A DNA stretch of 9,173 nt from Kiritimatiellia bacterium (GTDB taxonomy: Bacteria; Verrucomicrobiota; Kiritimatiellia; RFP12; UBA1067). How positions within the stretch are numbered: position 1 is the first letter of the stretch; each line of letters opens with the position of its first letter. A program made the translations under genes and the position numbers. The notes under the pieces are model-generated. The model had not been told where the DNA came from, made no database searches, and was given only the letters and a program-made list of their open reading frames with translations. Shown here piece after piece: positions 7,451 to 9,173 of this stretch. The stretch covers positions 1 through 9,173 of the forward strand of contig JAFVZE010000152.1 of NCBI GenBank assembly GCA_017508315.1, written 5' to 3'.

Positions 7451-8692
7451 TTACCTCATGCGGAGAAAGATTCCCCAGTTGACGACGCCGCTGTTGTACT
7501 CGTACGCGCCGATATCGACGCGCCGCCCCTGGATGCGGGGATTGCCCGCGTAATCGACGGAGTTTCTGCGCCAGGATATTCCCCTGCCCGCGTCGATGCA
7601 GGGAGAATCCTCCGCGATTGAGAAATCCCGCGCCGAAACCGTCGCGTTGTCGGGATCGGCGAACTTAGGATCGGCGCTCTGCGCATTCGAGCCGAAACCT
7701 TCGTCGGAATTGTTGTTGCTCACGATCGGGTTCGCCCCTTCTTGAACGATATAATTGCATATCGTTCCCGTCTCGATATTTCCGTTGATCCTGTTGTTGC
7801 GGACGATGTTGTTTCTGATGCGCGGAGAGCCGGAAACCACTTCCACCCCCGCGCAGAGCTGATCGTTGACCGCGCGCTTCATGGCGTAGTTGGAATATAT
7901 CGTGTTGTTTTCAAGTTCCGCCGAACCGGCAATATTGAAAAGGCCGTTCGAAACCTCGGCTTCGGCGTCGGCATCAATACTGATATAATTGCCGGTCAAA
8001 ATCGAATTGCGCATCTTTGCCGTACCATTGAGGCTGAACACCTGACCGTAATTGCACTTGCACGACGTGAAAAGACAATGGGTGACAAGACCCGCCGTCG
8101 CGTTAAGTGCAGGCGTCCCTCTCGTCGAATATCTGAGCGATGCGGCCCAGACGTTGGAAACGCACGCCGAATCGCTGTTCAAAGTCAACACGCCCTTGCC
8201 CCGCCAATCGTAAAGTTTCAAGGTGTGCAGTAGCGAATTGCCGTTCATGGTGATTTTTGCGTTGCTGTAATCACCGGAAGGCGGTCCCTTAAATACGCAA
8301 TCCTCACGGCTGTCCCCGTAAAGCTCCATGTTTTCAAGACTGACTCCGGCACTGACGGCCGATACCGTACCGACGATTTTAATCCGCGCTCTGCGCTCCG
8401 GCGCAGCGATCAGGGATGCGGCCGCGACGGCGTGTTCGACCGTCGCAAAAGGCGCGTCGATATCGCCGGAATTGGCATCGTCGCCGTCCGCCTTGACATA
8501 GTAGTCCGCGCCGCAAGACACGACTACCGCATCCGCCGAAGATGCGTAGACGCTCTTTCCCGCGCCGTCCGCGTTCTCCGCTTTGAGGTAAACCGTCCAC
8601 GTTCCTTCCGTAAAACGGTATCCGGCGGGATTGCCCTGCGCTATGGGAGACGGCGAGCCGCTCTGCGGATCGCTCGTGTACCATGTAAACAC
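7451..8692 (-). CDS. Secreted right-handed beta-helix protein, C-terminal part (after frameshift)
   Basis: The open frame is 413 residues, but its apparent GTG start is the last G of an 11-base G tract. This is the downstream part of a longer gene, not a separate one. Numbering from that GTG, residues 1-59 look like the end of a PKD/Ig-like domain ('FTWYTSDPQSG', 'YRFTEGTWTVYLKAENADG'). Residues 63-92 hold the DUF1565-like entry 'YYVKADGDDANSGDIDAPF'. Residues about 100-340 form a parallel beta-helix with short repeating rungs ('AKMRNSILTGNYIS', 'AELENNTIYSNYA', 'PRIRNNIVRNNRI'). Residues 341-397 are the closing module ('DFSIAEDSPCIDAG', 'RVDIGAYE'), as in choice-of-anchor Q proteins. Only 16 residues follow; I see no LPXTG, PEP-CTERM or type IX sorting signal. 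The probable role is glycan binding or cleavage (polysaccharide lyase or pectinase-like fold), unproven. It sits 6 bases before the mutarotase/deacetylase gene. Confidence 0.85.
   Translation of the reverse strand: MFTWYTSDPQSGSPSPIAQGNPAGYRFTEGTWTVYLKAENADGAGKSVYASSADAVVVSCGADYYVKADGDDANSGDIDAPFATVEHAVAAASLIAAPERRARIKIVGTVSAVSAGVSLENMELYGDSREDCVFKGPPSGDYSNAKITMNGNSLLHTLKLYDWRGKGVLTLNSDSACVSNVWAASLRYSTRGTPALNATAGLVTHCLFTSCKCNYGQVFSLNGTAKMRNSILTGNYISIDADAEAEVSNGLFNIAGSAELENNTIYSNYAMKRAVNDQLCAGVEVVSGSPRIRNNIVRNNRINGNIETGTICNYIVQEGANPIVSNNNSDEGFGSNAQSADPKFADPDNATVSARDFSIAEDSPCIDAGRGISWRRNSVDYAGNPRIQGRRVDIGAYEYNSGVVNWGIFLRMR
7620..7681. repeat. Direct repeat copy A within the beta-helix gene
   Basis: This 62-base segment matches 8941-9002 with five mismatches by my hand alignment, at an offset of 1321 bases. 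It encodes part of the closing module ('SADPKFADPDNATVSARDFS'). The similarity includes third codon positions, pointing to a fairly recent duplication or gene conversion. Confidence 0.8.
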
Positions 8693-9173
8693 CCCCCCCC
8701 CCTGATTGATTCGGGCCGATTAAAAACGCGCTCATCTCCGCCGTCGCGTATTTTTCCGCTCTCGTCGTTCCGCCCAGCTCGATATAAGCCTTGAGCGGAG
8801 TCTCGCTCTGCGCGACCTCGTACGCGCCGATATCGGCACCATGCCCCTGATACCGCGGAGTTACGCCGGTAAAGTCGGTAGCTCCGATCATCCACCTTAC
8901 CGTCCGTCCGGCATCCACACACGGCGAATCGGCCGCGACGGAGAAATCCCGCGCCGAGGCCGTCGCGTTGTCGGGATCGGTGAACCTGGGATCGGCGCTC
9001 TGGCAGCCGACGGCGCATTCCGGCACCTGTCCTTCGGGAATGTTGCAGTTCTCAATAACCGGCGTCGCGCCGGGACGTATATAAATGTCCGCTTCCTCCG
9101 TTGCGCTGTAAATATCAGTTTCTCCCGGCTCCTCCATATAAGGCTTGGGCATCTTGTTGTTGCGGATAATGCA
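8379..9173 (-). CDS. Secreted beta-helix protein, upstream part; 5' end outside window, frameshifted
   Basis: The frame is open to the window edge: codons before the ATG at 9152 read CIIRNNK, a beta-helix rung, so that ATG is internal and the gene begins beyond 9173. The reliable part runs from 9173 to about 8702. It holds the end of a helix ('GATPVIENCNI'), a complete closing module ('DFSVAADSPCVDAG', 'GADIGAYE') and the start of a PKD/Ig-like domain ('AYIELGGTTRAEKYATAEM'). At the G tract (8702-8692) this frame continues as 'SGGGGVYMVHERSAERL' and becomes Arg-rich nonsense until a stop at 8379. The sensible protein instead continues in the other frame as 'VFTWYTSDPQ'. A tract of 10 rather than 11 G would join the two parts. 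The gene is a sequencing or assembly error, a pseudogene or a phase-variable gene. Confidence 0.75.
   Translation of the reverse strand, partial: CIIRNNKMPKPYMEEPGETDIYSATEEADIYIRPGATPVIENCNIPEGQVPECAVGCQSADPRFTDPDNATASARDFSVAADSPCVDAGRTVRWMIGATDFTGVTPRYQGHGADIGAYEVAQSETPLKAYIELGGTTRAEKYATAEMSAFLIGPNQSGGGGVYMVHERSAERLAVSHSAGQSRRIPFYGRNVDGLPQSGERGRRGKERLRIFGGCGSRVLRRGLLCQGGRRRCQFRRYRRAFCDGRTRRRGRIPDRCAGAQSAD
8692..8702. repeat. Homopolymer of 11 C (11 G on the coding strand)
   Basis: Eleven consecutive C on the plus strand sit exactly where the reading frame of the beta-helix gene changes. On the coding strand the run encodes Gly codons followed by GGT or GTG depending on length. Tracts of 10 or 13 G keep the two halves in frame; 11 does not. 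No other homopolymer this long was seen in the window. Confidence 0.9.
8941..9002. repeat. Direct repeat copy B within the beta-helix gene
   Basis: This is the partner of 7620-7681 and encodes 'SADPRFTDPDNATASARDFS' in the upstream closing module. The two modules also share 'SPC(I/V)DAG' and 'DIGAYE' at protein level outside this block, but their DNA diverges more there. Confidence 0.8.

Noticed and set aside
5864..7621. Long plus-strand open frame (585 codons) opposite the mutarotase/deacetylase gene
   Set aside because: It lies antisense to a gene with clear domains and catalytic motifs, is rich in Arg and His with no recognisable domain, and has no matching ribosome site or neighbours on that strand. 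Long antisense frames are expected in GC-rich coding DNA.
8690..8692. GTG at the end of the G tract as a genuine start of a 413-residue protein
   Set aside because: The protein would begin mid-domain without a signal peptide although it is a secreted-type beta-helix. The upstream frame supplies the missing part.
7620..9002. CRISPR or mobile-element interpretation of the repeats
   Set aside because: There are only two copies, 1321 bases apart, inside one coding region and aligned with homologous protein modules. There are no terminal inverted repeats and no transposase.
1..9173. Internal promoters, terminators, riboswitches or tRNA genes
   Set aside because: The intergenic gaps are at most 13 bases, leaving no room for them, and I found no convincing hairpin with a T run or tRNA-like cloverleaf within the coding regions.

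Overview
The window looks like a piece of one long minus-strand operon from a GC-rich, Gram-negative-like bacterium of the PVC group, most likely Kiritimatiellota, Lentisphaerota or a relative. This placement is inferred from content. Exported proteins of the DUF4838 type, secreted right-handed beta-helix proteins ending in a 'SPC(I/V)DAG ... DIGAYE' module, and FucP-type sugar transporters are common together in those phyla. There are no rRNA, ribosomal-protein or other marker genes to confirm it.

Every real gene reads on the minus strand, so transcription runs from high to low coordinates. In that order they are: (1) a secreted beta-helix protein that enters from beyond base 9173 and is broken by a frameshift at an 11-base G tract (C run at 8692-8702); (2) a signal-peptide-bearing fusion of an aldose/hexose mutarotase-like domain and a PIG-L (LmbE-type) deacetylase domain; (3) a zinc-dependent medium-chain dehydrogenase; (4) an L-fucose permease (FucP)-type MFS transporter with two apparent extra membrane segments; (5) an exported DUF4838 protein; (6) a small exported protein that looks like two beta-sandwich modules; (7) the first 53 codons of another exported protein, cut by the window edge at base 1.

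The genes are packed with junctions of -4 to +13 bases. Two junctions are ATGA stop/start overlaps, and several Shine-Dalgarno sites lie in the end of the preceding gene. No stretch over 13 bases is free of coding sequence, and I see no internal promoter, terminator, tRNA, CRISPR or mobile element. The operon's promoter and terminator lie outside the window.

As a working model (inference), this is a carbohydrate-acquisition operon. Exported proteins (beta-helix, DUF4838, beta-sandwich protein, deacetylase/mutarotase) would bind, deacetylate or trim a glycan outside the cytoplasm. A FucP-like symporter would bring in a released monosaccharide, possibly fucose or a related 6-deoxy or neutral sugar, and the zinc dehydrogenase would oxidise it or a product. 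The window contains no SusC/SusD pair, no sulfatase and no classical glycoside hydrolase with a family I can name. The substrate is not determined by the sequence.
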